Assembly (NCBI RefSeq): GCF_001854325.1
Contig: NZ_CP017754.1
Location: forward strand, 992,001-1,056,000
Reading direction: 5' to 3'
DNA length: 64,000 bases
Source of the DNA: Cupriavidus malaysiensis
GTDB taxonomy: Bacteria > Pseudomonadota > Gammaproteobacteria > Burkholderiales > Burkholderiaceae
Positions 52,501 through 59,569 of the stretch are shown piece by piece; position 1 is the stretch's first letter; each line of letters starts with the position of its first letter. The position numbers and the translations under genes are program-made. Below the pieces are notes generated by a model. The model did no database searches, was not told the DNA's origin, and worked only from the letters and a program-made list of their open reading frames with translations.

Positions 52501-54318
52501 ACCGGTGACACCGACGCCGTCAACGTCTCGCAGCTCAAGGGCGTGACCAAGGCCCTCGGCGGCGGTGCCGAACTGAATGCGGACGGCAGCGTCAAGTCGC
52601 CGACCTACAACATCGGCGGCAAGACCTACACGGACGTGGGCTCGGCACTGGCGGCGGCGGCCAACAGCGGCGGTAGCGGCGGTGGCGGCACGGACCCGTT
52701 GTCGGTTCTCTATGACAACGACCAGCGCACCACGCTGACCCTGAACAAGGGCGGCAGTGCCACCACGCTGACCAACGTGGCCGCCGGCAAGGCCGACAGC
52801 GACGCCGTCAACATGAAGCAGCTCAAGGACCTCGGCGTCACGATCGACGGCGATGGCAATGCGACCAATGCCTTCGTCGCCTACGACGACGCGAGCAAGG
52901 AGCACGTGACGTTCAACAAGGGCGGCAAGGCCTCCGTGTTGTCGAACGTGGCCGCCGGCCGCTCGGATGGCGATGCGGTCAACCTGAAGCAGCTGACGGA
53001 TGCTGGCCTGACGTTTGACGACACCGGCAAGTCGACCAATACCTTTGTCGCCTACGACGACAAGGGCAAGGGTTCGGTGACCTTCAACAAGGGCGGCGAT
53101 GCGACCAAGCTGAAGAACGTTTCCGCCGGCAAGGACGAGACGGACGCGGTCAACGTCAAGCAGATGAACGACGCCATCCGCGCCAGCGCCGGCACCGGCG
53201 ATCCGCTCGGTGTGATGTACGACGACGACACCAAGGAGGCGCTCACCCTGGCCGGTACCAAGGGCAAGGGCACCAAGATCCGCAATCTTGCGGCTGGCAC
53301 GGAAGATACCGATGCAATCAACCTGAAGCAGCTGAAGGATGCCGGTCTGTTGGGCACCGATGGCAAGACCAGCCTGGCGGTGACCTACTCGGATGATAAG
53401 AGGCAAGCCGTCTACTTCGGCAACCTCGGCGGCGCTCCGGTCCTGCTGAGCAATGTCGCCGATGGCAAGATCTCCGAAGGCAGCACGCAGGCCGTGAATG
53501 GTGGCCAGCTCTTCTCGCTGACGAAGCGGGTGGACACGCTGGAGTCGATCACGGGCGGCGGCAATGGCGGCGGCACTGGCGGCGGTAACGGCGGTGGCAC
53601 CGGCGGCGGCACCGGCGGTGGCAGCAGCGGTACCGGCAGCAACGGGCTGTTCGCCGCACACGGCGATGCCAGCACCGAAGGCGCGGTGGCCACGGGTACC
53701 CACTCGACGGCCTCCGGCGCCAACGCCAACGCCACGGGTATGCACGCCACGGCGACCGGTGCGAACTCGGTGGCCAGCGCCACCAAGTCGACGGCGATCG
53801 GCCATGGCTCGACCGCCAAGGCGGAGAATTCGGTGGCGATCGGTGCCGGCGCCGTGGCTGACCGTGCCAACACCGTCTCCTTCGGTTCGGCAGGCAACGA
53901 GCGGGAGCTGACCAATATCGCCAGCGTCGACCCGACCGTGGCTGCCAACGCGATGAGCGCGGTGAACGCGACGACGATGAATAGCGCGATCGCCCGCAGC
54001 GCGGCCGATACGCTGCAGTCGGCCAATCAGTACACGGACCAGGCCGTCAGCGGTCTCAATACCCGCATCGACGGGATGGACCGCACGCTGAGCCGTGGTA
54101 TCGCTGCGGCTGCCGCGCTGAACAACGTCACGCCTTACCTGCCGGGCCGGACTTCGCTCAACGCTGGCATCGCGGCTTACCGCGGCCATCCGGCGGTGGC
54201 GATCACGGTCTCGCGCTGGAACAGCAAGGGGAACATCAACCTGAACGCAGGCGTGTCCTCGGCTGGCGGCAACAGCACCATCGTGCGCGCTGGTGTCGGC
54301 GTGGTCTTCGGCCAGTGA
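46552..54318 (+). CDS. Trimeric autotransporter adhesin (YadA/Hia-type)
   Basis: 2,588 residues. It starts with an extended signal peptide region (MNKSYKIIWSEAQNGWAVAS), typical of large autotransporters, with a probable cleavage after GSAQA near residue 58. The passenger alternates YadA-type head repeats (for example AIGxxAxAxGxxSxAxG) and about two dozen neck motifs of the form DAVNVxQL or DAVNLxQL. A Gly-rich segment (about 53551-53645) precedes the last head repeats and a short coiled coil. The final 65-70 residues (PGRTSLNAGIAAYRGHPAVA... ending in a Phe-Gly-Gln) are the YadA anchor that makes a 12-stranded trimeric barrel. It is a surface adhesin or biofilm factor. Codon use becomes less GC-biased at about 49540-49990 and 51780-52380, suggesting modules of different origin. 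Repeats inside are listed separately. Confidence 0.96.
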   Translation: MNKSYKIIWSEAQNGWAVASEITAGRGKCKGGRAAVRRSRAAGLAAGGLMLAAGSAQAAPASDQLIQIRPGLDAGASSVKPAQARDPGDMAIGASSVAQSSTPSGSGDPNFWHAATAVGYGSHAIGDRTSAFGLQADASAEHATSIGAQSKAVGKTSTALGARAQASGDSAIAAGADARASGYRSVSIGTRSSATADSTLSLGNDAAALAAYSAAMGNQATATGRNSVALGAKSVADRADTISVGTDSYKRQITNVKAGVQETDAVNVAQLSEVAVLAAQGNRYFKAQGLSDGSDDAQASALRAVAIGAGAHANATNTVALGAGSVADRDNSVSVGTQGQQRQITNLAAGSSRTDAVNVGQLNDAIQNVTGGGNNSIADAVMYDDAASHASVTLKRNGGGSVALRNIAAGTADTDAVNLKQLTDAGLKVDGNGNVKGAFVAYDSETKDLVTLAGAKGGTTITNLKAGKADLDAVNIRQLKDAGLLTEDPVTGDQVGLAVSYDNGNRDDITLKGKTGTIIHNVASGKAQHDAVNVLQMQQAGVLGDDGVANQVVLFNGANGEANAAGKKLINLSKGESDTDAVTVKQLKDAVASGMVEPTKLDFLAVNSKGGSPVAVAKGYDGIALGTDAQVAERATNGIAIGAGASADGSNSVALGAGANTAGRQNVVSVGSITTSTNPSIPPVEDTRQIIHVAAGTQATDAVNVSQLTGVTQALGGGAGIDSATGKLNAPKYTIGGKDYSNVGDALQAASTAGGANPLAVSYDDDTKAKITLNSGGSAAAITNVANGRSASDAVNLAQLKDTVSTLGGGATIDAEGKVKAPTYTVKGLDGKDGTYSDVGSAVDALNANMSNIAPNLKYMKFGVSDAAQAQASGTDAVAIGGNAFAMGEHASAIGRNARAQGDDAVAIGYRANASADRATAIGIGSVAVQTGSVALGANSVADQVNVVSVGSSSNARRIINVADGVGENDAVNLGQVNSLLKGIKPNPENYSTLSAETRAALPPLDKLIAIGSTNKLEGTEAQGAEALAIGLNAKATADSAVAIGSNVTSGQAGSVGIGQNVSTGGTNSIAIGSVATSAGKSAVSIGYRASIDGDSSVGIGDTVAIAGDKNVAIGSRIAGTATNSIILGDSSDANVSNVMSIGAKGNERRIIHVAKGTGGTDAVNVDQLNEAIKSVPTNALAVSYDDDKKSKITFNKGGEATTLTNVATAKNDTDAVNLKLLKDAGMDFGNNGEVKGGVVTYDDSTKTKVTFNSGGSATTLSNVAAGVSENDAVNVKQLTDAGLDVGTGGKVNNKVVTYDDSTQTKVTLGGKDATTAVQLTNVATAKNDSDAVNLKLLKDAGMDFGSNGEVKGGVVTYDDSTKTKVTFNSGGSATTLSNVAAGVSENDAVNVKQLTDAGLDVGTGGKVNNKVVTYDDSTQTKVTLGGKDATTAVQLTNVATAKNDSDAVNLKLLKDAGMDFGSNGEVKGGVVTYDDSTKTKVTFNKGGSATTLSNVAKGVDGSDAVNVDQLNDAIKSAPGSALSVAYDDSNKTKVTLNKGGAATTLTNVAAAKADSDAVNLKLLKDAGMDFGSNGEVKGGVVTYDDSTKTKVTFNSGGSATTLSNVAAGSLDNDAVNLKQLNTGMGHVAAALGGGAAADGKGGLSSPSYIINDANGNAHTYQDVGSALSAVTESMQGIAPNLKYMKFGPSDAAQAQATGTDAVAIGGNAFAMGNQALSVGRNARSQGDQAMAMGYRANASGDRALALGYGAVAAQDDAIAVGFGSVAMEKNTFAVGGTSNLRRIVNVAEGTGDTDAVNLGQVNRLLADLNTAPAKESRMLSAESSAKPEQLIMAGPTNKQNETSATHRDTIAVGLSARANAEEAAAFGYSVSVGGKGSVGVGSKLAVDGTNSVVIGQGGSSSADEVVAIGAKAAGNAVRSVVIGYNSSTRDTATDTVLIGSNLINAEGKNSVVLGANSNGALDNVISVGAKGNERRMVFLAAGTGDTDAVNVSQLKGVTKALGGGAELNADGSVKSPTYNIGGKTYTDVGSALAAAANSGGSGGGGTDPLSVLYDNDQRTTLTLNKGGSATTLTNVAAGKADSDAVNMKQLKDLGVTIDGDGNATNAFVAYDDASKEHVTFNKGGKASVLSNVAAGRSDGDAVNLKQLTDAGLTFDDTGKSTNTFVAYDDKGKGSVTFNKGGDATKLKNVSAGKDETDAVNVKQMNDAIRASAGTGDPLGVMYDDDTKEALTLAGTKGKGTKIRNLAAGTEDTDAINLKQLKDAGLLGTDGKTSLAVTYSDDKRQAVYFGNLGGAPVLLSNVADGKISEGSTQAVNGGQLFSLTKRVDTLESITGGGNGGGTGGGNGGGTGGGTGGGSSGTGSNGLFAAHGDASTEGAVATGTHSTASGANANATGMHATATGANSVASATKSTAIGHGSTAKAENSVAIGAGAVADRANTVSFGSAGNERELTNIASVDPTVAANAMSAVNATTMNSAIARSAADTLQSANQYTDQAVSGLNTRIDGMDRTLSRGIAAAAALNNVTPYLPGRTSLNAGIAAYRGHPAVAITVSRWNSKGNINLNAGVSSAGGNSTIVRAGVGVVFGQ
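50194..50997 (+). repeat. 348-bp tandem repeats inside the adhesin gene
   Basis: Two full units (50194-50541 and 50542-50889) differ at only two positions by eye, followed by the first 108 bp of a third unit (50890-50997). The period equals 116 codons, one pair of stalk-neck modules, so copy number can change in frame. A more diverged partial copy starts at 51220. Confidence 0.92.
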
Positions 54319-54346
54319 TCCTCGGTAGAGGTCGATAAGCGAAGGG

Positions 54347-54370
54347 CCGCGGAAGCTCCGGCTTCCGCGG
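54347..54370 (+). terminator. Hairpin after the adhesin gene
   Basis: Perfect 10-bp stem ccgcggaagc / gcttccgcgg with a 4-base loop, 29 bp after the adhesin stop; no T-run. It is the first of three hairpins in 200 bp. Confidence 0.55.
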
Positions 54371-54424
54371 CAATGCCGTTCGGTCGGGCGGAGCGGCTTG
54401 TGTCCCACGCCTATGCAAGACGGT

Positions 54425-54464
54425 GGCCGCGCAGCCACGGCGCCAATGCCGTGACTGCGCGGCC
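54425..54464. repeat. Long hairpin between adhesin and OmpA-like genes
   Basis: Outer stem ggccgcgcag / ctgcgcggcc (10 bp) and inner stem cacggc / gccgtg, separated by single-base bulges, around a gccaat loop. Possible terminator, RNA processing site or repeat element. Confidence 0.6.
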
Positions 54465-54520
54465 CGCTTGCCGGGCGTGAACCGCAGGCCCGCTTCCCTC
54501 GAATACCTACATCGAACGGC

Positions 54521-54544
54521 AAGGCCGCCTGCGCGGCCTTTTCT
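54521..54544 (+). terminator. Rho-independent terminator just before the OmpA-like gene
   Basis: Perfect 8-bp stem aaggccgc / gcggcctt with a 4-base loop followed by a short T-run (ttttc). It ends 18 bp before the OmpA-like start codon. Confidence 0.75.
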
Positions 54545-54562
54545 CGACAGGGACAACACGTG

Positions 54563-55612
54563 ATGAAAACACCAATCTTGGTGCTGGCCATGGCGGCGGC
54601 GACGCTAGCCGGCTGCACCAGTACGACAGTACGGGACAGCCTGGGCATCCAGGATCCCACCGTGCTGAAAAGGGGGCTGGGCGCCGAGCAGAGCGTCAAC
54701 GCCGGCGCGGTCACCGATCATTGGGTGGCCGCCTACGGCGCCGTCGGCAAGCCTGCCGAAGCGCTTGCCAATGCCGCCCAGCGCTTCGAAGCGCTGCCGG
54801 ACGAGGCCAGGGGCAGCTACTTCGCGGCCAAGGGCCGCTGCTGGGTCGAGGCCGGCAAGGCCGAACTGGCGGCCAGCAACCGCTGGGGCTTCGTGGAAGA
54901 AAGCATCGGCGAAGCCGCGCGCCAGCTCGCCATGGTGGAAGGCCGCGAGCCGCTGTCGGCCGCCAACCAGGAACTGCGGACCAGTTCCGTCGTGCGGCCC
55001 GACCTGTGGCAGGCCATCAACGGCTACAAGGCCGACCCCCGCATCAACGCCTGCCCGACACTGCAGCCGGAGCTCGCCTGCGCCGAGGTCAAGTTGATCC
55101 ACGCCGGGCATGACGCCTGGGCACGCAATTTCACCAGCGCCAAGCAGCGTGCCGACGACGTTGCGCAAGGGCTCGCCAAGGTCGCCGCCGGCATCGAGGC
55201 GTGCAAGCCGCCGGCACCGCCTCCGGTCGCCGTGGTGCCGCCCAAGATCACGCTGCAGGCCGACGCCACCTTCGGCTTCGACGAAGGCGACGAATCGGGC
55301 CTGCTCGCAGCCGGGCGCTCCACGCTCGACAAGCTGGCGACCGACCTGCGAGGGAACCAGGACGTCACGCGTATCGACATGATCGGCTACACCGACCGCA
55401 TCGGCTCGGCAGCCTACAACCAGCGCCTGTCCGTCCAGCGCGCCGAGACCGTCAAGCGCTACCTGGAGCAGCGTGGCGTCGGCGTGCCGATCAACGCCCG
55501 AGGCGCAGGCGCGGGCAACCCGCTCGTGTCCTGCGAGCAGCGCAACCGCACCGCGCTGATCCAATGCCTGGCGCCGAACCGCCGGGTGGAAATGTTCATC
55601 CGCAAGGACTGA
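54563..55612 (+). CDS. OmpA-family peptidoglycan-associated lipoprotein
   Basis: 349 residues from the ATG at 54563; a GTG directly before it (54560) is also in frame. The lipobox TLAG-C gives Cys18. The middle (about 40-210) is a helical domain of unknown type with a cysteine pair, AAKGRCWVEAGKAELAASNR and YKADPRINACPTLQPELACA. The C-terminal 110 residues are an OmpA/Pal peptidoglycan-binding domain, with IGYTDRIGSAAYNQRLSVQR and AETVKRYLEQRGV. It would link the outer membrane to the cell wall. Its position right after the adhesin gene resembles lipoprotein partners that assist trimeric autotransporters in other bacteria, but a terminator lies between them, so independent expression is also possible. 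Confidence 0.88.
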   Translation: MKTPILVLAMAAATLAGCTSTTVRDSLGIQDPTVLKRGLGAEQSVNAGAVTDHWVAAYGAVGKPAEALANAAQRFEALPDEARGSYFAAKGRCWVEAGKAELAASNRWGFVEESIGEAARQLAMVEGREPLSAANQELRTSSVVRPDLWQAINGYKADPRINACPTLQPELACAEVKLIHAGHDAWARNFTSAKQRADDVAQGLAKVAAGIEACKPPAPPPVAVVPPKITLQADATFGFDEGDESGLLAAGRSTLDKLATDLRGNQDVTRIDMIGYTDRIGSAAYNQRLSVQRAETVKRYLEQRGVGVPINARGAGAGNPLVSCEQRNRTALIQCLAPNRRVEMFIRKD

Positions 55613-55791
55613 ACGCGGAGCGGACGGGCCCGCGGGCCCTGATCCGCGCCATTTCCCACAGGCCTCCGCCATCCGCCGCGACCCAGCGGCGCTGGCGCGA
55701 GGCCGTCAGCATCCCTTGGTGTGCGCCGCACGCCTCGCGGCAGCCGCCGCCAGCGCCAGATGTCACGTCCCACCACTCGCATGGAGACCTG

Positions 55792-55983
55792 ATGAAGCAC
55801 CGCAGGCAACAGCAGCAACAGCACGGCAGGCAAAAGCAGATCGTCTCCCGCCTCGGCTCCGCCCTCATCGCCTTCGGCCTGGCCTACAGCGCCGCTGGCA
55901 TGCAACTCAAGCGCGAGGGCTCGATGCTGGCCGGGCTCGCGGTGCTGGCATGCGGCTGGCAGATACGGCGGCTGGGGGATTGA
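55792..55983 (+). CDS. Small hydrophobic protein, possible gene
   Basis: 63 residues from the ATG at 55792, with ggaga eight bases upstream. The N-terminus is polar and Gln-rich (MKHRRQQQQQHGRQKQIVSR), followed by two hydrophobic stretches (GSALIAFGLAYSAAGM and SMLAGLAVLACGW) that may form a membrane hairpin. No family recognised. Support rests on start context and composition only. Confidence 0.4.
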   Translation: MKHRRQQQQQHGRQKQIVSRLGSALIAFGLAYSAAGMQLKREGSMLAGLAVLACGWQIRRLGD

Positions 55984-56233
55984 AGAGAGAGGTAGTTACG
56001 CGGACTTCGCGTTCGCAGGAGGAGGTAAGACACATTCCGCTGTTTCCGTCGAATCTGATCATTCGACACAGTGCCTCTCAGGAAGAGGGGGAGTGGCCTG
56101 TGGAGGATAGGGCAATAGGAGGGTGAAGAAGGGTTCAGAAAGAATGGATGCATTGCGCATTTCCCAACTGCGTCGTGTCGTGACGGGCTATGCCCCGCAA
56201 GGACGCATGTGAAACAAAGCTCTTGAGACAACC

Positions 56234-58195
56234 ATGCAAAAGAACTCCTGTGCAAGCCTGCTGCTTGCGGCCGCCATCCTCGGCGGTTGCGGCGGCGGAG
56301 ACGGCGGCAGCCCGTCCCTCGACACTCAATCCTCCCTCCACGCACCGGCCGGCCTAGCCTACTCCGACGCCAGCATCGTCTACGTGCAGAACCAGGCCAT
56401 CGCGGCGAATCGTCCGAACGTTGCCGGCAGCAGCCCCATGCGCTACAGCGTCGCGCCGGCCTTGCCGGCGGGGCTTGAGATCGATCCGCAGTCCGGCTTC
56501 ATCACGGGTGTGCCGTCGGCGGTGACCGCTGCGGCTCACTACACCGTGACGGCGACCAATCCGGCAGGCAGTGCCACCGCGCGCGTGCAGATCGAGGTCA
56601 AGGCAGAAGCCGTTGCGCCGGAGCAGCTCCGCTATCAGGACGAATCGGTCGTGTACGAGGCGGGCACCAGCATTCCGCCCAACGCGCCGCGCAATCTCGG
56701 TGGCGAAATCACGTCTTACGAGATCAGCCCCGCGCTGCCTACCGGGCTGGCGCTCCATCGTGGCACCGGCGTCATCAGCGGCACCCCCCGGGCGGCGGCC
56801 GCGCCTGTGTCCTACGTCGTCACAGGCAGCAACGCCAAAGGCAGCGTGTCCGTGAGCCTGCGCATCGAAGTGAGCGAGCGCGTGGTGGCGCCGGTATCGC
56901 TGCAGTACGGAGCCGCTTCGGTCGTCTACAGCCAGGGGCAGGCCATCGCCGAGAATGTGCCGCAGAGCACAGGGGGCAAGATTACCGCGTACTCGGTGAC
57001 CCCTGCGCTGCCAGCCGGCCTCAGTCTTCATCCATCGACCGGTGTCATCAGCGGCACCCCCGCGCGGGCGCAGGGGGAGTCTGTCCATACAGTGCTGGGC
57101 AAGAACGCCGCCGGTAGCGTCTCGGCAACGGTGCGGATTGCCGTTGCCGCCACCGGCAGGTGGGAGACGGCCGGCAGTCGGCTCCAGGGCCCTCAACGGA
57201 CGACTGCCACACTGCTGCCCGATGGCAAAGTCCTGGTGGTCGGCGGCGTTGTGTCCGTTCCCGGACCTGGATCGACGCGTGCAGGCCATCAGGCGGGGAT
57301 ATTTCCACCGCAGAGTCTTATCAATACGGCCGACGTGTACGATCCGGCAACGCGACAATGGACGTCGGCCGGTGAAGTGGCAACCATGCGGACCCATCAC
57401 ACTGCGACGCTTCTGCCGAATGGCCTTGTGCTGCTTGTTGGCGGATGGATAGGCCCCTCGGCCACGCTCTACGATCCGGGCACCGGCACCTTCAACACCA
57501 TCACCGGCAACAAGATCTACGAGCCCCATACAGCAACGCTGCTGCCCAACGGCAAGGTACTCGTCATCGGGAACGTCGATAAGCTGAACGGCGAAGGCGA
57601 CGGCAACGTGACCATGGCCGAACTCTATGATCCCACCACGGGCACCTGGTCCCAGGCAGCGGCCATCGATCAGGCGGATCCCGGCTACCGGTCCCACAGG
57701 AAGCACACCGCCACGCTCCTGCCCGATGGCAGGGTACTGGTCATGCTTGGCGCGAATGCCAGGCTCTACGATCCGGCAACTGATACCTGGACCAAGACAG
57801 CGGGCCCGACGGCAGAGCATTCCATGCATACCGCGACATTGTTGCCGAATGGAAAGGTCTTGATCGTCGGCAACGGTGGCACGCAGACCGAGTTGTATGA
57901 CCCTGCCTCAGGCCAGTGGGCGAGCGGCGGAACGCTGCCCGATCCCGTTGGCGAACATGCCGCCGTGTTGCTGCCGAACGGCAACGTCCTGATTGCGGGC
58001 GGTAGGCGCTCGGTACTGAATCTTCTCGCCCGCGACGACAACTCCGCCTTCTTGTATGAGCCTGATTCGGCAACCTGGATCCAGGCCAGCAGCATGGCGG
58101 TCAATCGCTCGCAGCATGCAGCGGTATTGTTGACCGACGGGGGAGTCCTCGTCGTCGGCGGGGCGTGGACATCGTCTGCGGAGATCTACCGCTGA
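56234..58195 (+). CDS. Lipoprotein with Ig-like domains and kelch-like beta-propeller
   Basis: 653 residues. The signal peptide ends in the lipobox ILGG-C (Cys19) followed by GGGDGG, the same motif as in the metalloprotease at 31208. Three cadherin/He_PIG-like Ig folds follow (about 35-305), each with a PALPAGLxxxxxTGxIxGxP signature (for example ALPAGLSLHPSTGVISGTP). From about 310 there are six to seven kelch-like blades with the pattern HTATLLPNGKVLVxGG followed by AELYDPxTGxW. The protein is probably surface-exposed and binds carbohydrate or protein, as galactose-oxidase-like propellers do, but no catalytic Cys-Tyr pair is obvious. It precedes the low-GC patch. Confidence 0.85.
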   Translation: MQKNSCASLLLAAAILGGCGGGDGGSPSLDTQSSLHAPAGLAYSDASIVYVQNQAIAANRPNVAGSSPMRYSVAPALPAGLEIDPQSGFITGVPSAVTAAAHYTVTATNPAGSATARVQIEVKAEAVAPEQLRYQDESVVYEAGTSIPPNAPRNLGGEITSYEISPALPTGLALHRGTGVISGTPRAAAAPVSYVVTGSNAKGSVSVSLRIEVSERVVAPVSLQYGAASVVYSQGQAIAENVPQSTGGKITAYSVTPALPAGLSLHPSTGVISGTPARAQGESVHTVLGKNAAGSVSATVRIAVAATGRWETAGSRLQGPQRTTATLLPDGKVLVVGGVVSVPGPGSTRAGHQAGIFPPQSLINTADVYDPATRQWTSAGEVATMRTHHTATLLPNGLVLLVGGWIGPSATLYDPGTGTFNTITGNKIYEPHTATLLPNGKVLVIGNVDKLNGEGDGNVTMAELYDPTTGTWSQAAAIDQADPGYRSHRKHTATLLPDGRVLVMLGANARLYDPATDTWTKTAGPTAEHSMHTATLLPNGKVLIVGNGGTQTELYDPASGQWASGGTLPDPVGEHAAVLLPNGNVLIAGGRRSVLNLLARDDNSAFLYEPDSATWIQASSMAVNRSQHAAVLLTDGGVLVVGGAWTSSAEIYR

Positions 58196-58885
58196 TCCAG
58201 ATGGTCCTCGCGAGCGGACATCGTGGGGCATCGGGTGTCCGCTCGTTGACTTCGGTTTTGCGCTGACGCGTCCTGGCGGGAGGATACCAGCCAAACCAAT
58301 CGCCGCCATCTGGTCTTCCTGGCACGCCATGTCGCGATGGCCAAGCCCGTCCAGGACGCAGAAGCGGTGATTGGGTCGACCGCTCGACGGCTATGCGCTC
58401 TTCCAGTCGCATTGCTATCTCCCGACTGGAGGAGCAATCCTGGCGCCAAGGGTCTTGCCGCCATCAAGTCCGGTATTTCGAGTCTCCTCGGGAAGCTATC
58501 TCGGATGTCCATCTGCGCGGCACAGGGCGCCATTGTCGCGATGGCTCTGCACTGCACAACGACGCCCGCTTCGCCTCCTGGAGTCCCATCCTTGGGATCC
58601 GCCACTTCAGAAGATGTGTCAGGTGCCCACCCAAGAGAAAGTGGGTCTTAATTCTGTCTTAAAAACAATTAAACAAAAAGCAGAAGCGTCCCACTCCTGT
58701 GAGGTGGTACCTCTTGCTAATTTGTTGCCTGGCTGAGCGGAACCTTCAATGTCTGAGTGTGTTTGTTGGAGGCGTTGCCGCTTTACGCCGCGGTGTTCGT
58801 CATTAGGTTCGGGATGATAAGAATTCGCTCTTTTTCCCTCGGAGAATGATGGAGCTGCGATGAGATGCTTGTCGGAGGGGCATGG
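58196..58885. other. Non-coding stretch with a diverged repeat copy
   Basis: 690 bp without a convincing gene. The first part (to about 58620) is GC-rich and holds repeat copy A, listed separately. From about 58650 the sequence becomes AT-rich (aaaacaattaaacaaaaagc) and holds a small hairpin (cccac / gtggg at 58626-58645) and the likely promoter of the lipoprotein gene at 58886. Confidence 0.6.
58282..58520 (+). repeat. Diverged dispersed repeat, copy A
   Basis: This segment is similar to copy B at 60211-60462. The last 90 bp (58431-58520) align without gaps to 60373-60462 with 66 of 90 positions identical by hand count, ending in ctgcgcgg in both. The first part is similar with gaps (ggataccagccaaaccaatc against ggatgccaggcaagccgatc). 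No coding frame is shared convincingly. The two copies bracket the two lipoprotein genes. Confidence 0.75.
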
Positions 58886-59362
58886 ATGCGTACGTGGATA
58901 TTGCTTGCTTTGATGGTTCCGGTTCTGCAGGCCTGTTCAAATAAAGATATGAGGAATTTTCCCCTTGAGCCAATTCCGCTCAATGTGGGTCTAGCGGGGG
59001 CGCGTGCGGCGTCTGATTTTTTTGTCAAAAGAGAGCAGCTCTATGCGGTAGATCTTACATATAACGTTCGGGATAGAGATGAAAGAGAGGCCGTTATGGC
59101 GCTGGCGGAGCTTGGGGCTGAAATAGAGATTAGCGTCGCTATATTCAGGCGCGACGAGAATGGCTGGGAATGTGTCCTCGATCAGAATGTGTCCATGCCA
59201 AAGGTCTCTTCTTGGAGCACCTACTACCTCAATTCAGAGCTTCTCGCCGTAAGGTTGGTTCCCGGGGAATATAGGCTGCGTGCCGAGACGTTGATAGGAC
59301 TGCCGACATTCTCGTCTGTGGATACCACGATCAGGGTTGTTAAGGCATATCGCGGAAAATAG
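58886..59362 (+). CDS. Small lipoprotein, member 1 of a paralogous pair
   Basis: 158 residues from the ATG at 58886, with a strong ribosome site (ggagggg). Signal peptide MRTWILLALMVPVLQA with Cys17 as lipobox cysteine. The mature domain starts PLEPIPLNVGLAGARAASDF and ends LVPGEYRLRAETLIGLPTFS ... YRGK. It shares its layout with the protein at 59570 (PLAPIPFDAG, LVPGNYILRVDGL, final YRGK). The domain looks beta-rich and may belong to a DUF5625-like family, though I am not certain. Codon use is much less GC-biased than in the flanks, a sign of recent acquisition. Immunity or envelope-inhibitor roles are possible for such paired lipoproteins but not shown. Confidence 0.8.
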   Translation: MRTWILLALMVPVLQACSNKDMRNFPLEPIPLNVGLAGARAASDFFVKREQLYAVDLTYNVRDRDEREAVMALAELGAEIEISVAIFRRDENGWECVLDQNVSMPKVSSWSTYYLNSELLAVRLVPGEYRLRAETLIGLPTFSSVDTTIRVVKAYRGK

Positions 59363-59366
59363 TTTG

Positions 59367-59537
59367 ATGGAGATGAGTGTGCGAACAGCTTTGTCTCTAG
59401 CTTCCAGAGCAACATCTGACTTGATTCAAGGTGCTGCACTGAAAGCTAGAGGCAAAGGGTTGCTGCCGAATCTATTCTTCCTGGCAGCTCGACGAACTGT
59501 TGGGGCGGCTTTGATGATGTGGGAATTTCTGCCTTAG
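59367..59537 (+). CDS. Doubtful small ORF between the two lipoprotein genes
   Basis: 56 residues from an ATG five bases after the first lipoprotein's stop. The sequence (MEMSVRTALSLASRATSDLI, then LPNLFFLAARRTVGAALMMW) resembles no family I know and has no clear ribosome site. It could be a remnant or non-coding. Confidence 0.25.
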   Translation: MEMSVRTALSLASRATSDLIQGAALKARGKGLLPNLFFLAARRTVGAALMMWEFLP

Positions 59538-59569
59538 TTCAGGGGTCGGATTTCTACGGGGGCATATAG

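Noticed and set aside
54425..54464. Considered as a tRNA-like or attachment-site structure
   Set aside because: It is one bulged hairpin without a cloverleaf, anticodon arm or CCA end, and no integrase gene is near.
51784..54714. Minus-strand frame of 976 codons opposite the adhesin gene
   Set aside because: Repetitive antisense reading of the adhesin repeats; no start context and no recognisable domain.
58101..58605. Minus-strand frames over repeat copy A, with a faintly similar frame over copy B (60096-60362)
   Set aside because: A few similar residues (for example ERIAVERST against ERLIVDRST) follow from the DNA repeat itself; lengths, ends and composition do not agree with one protein.
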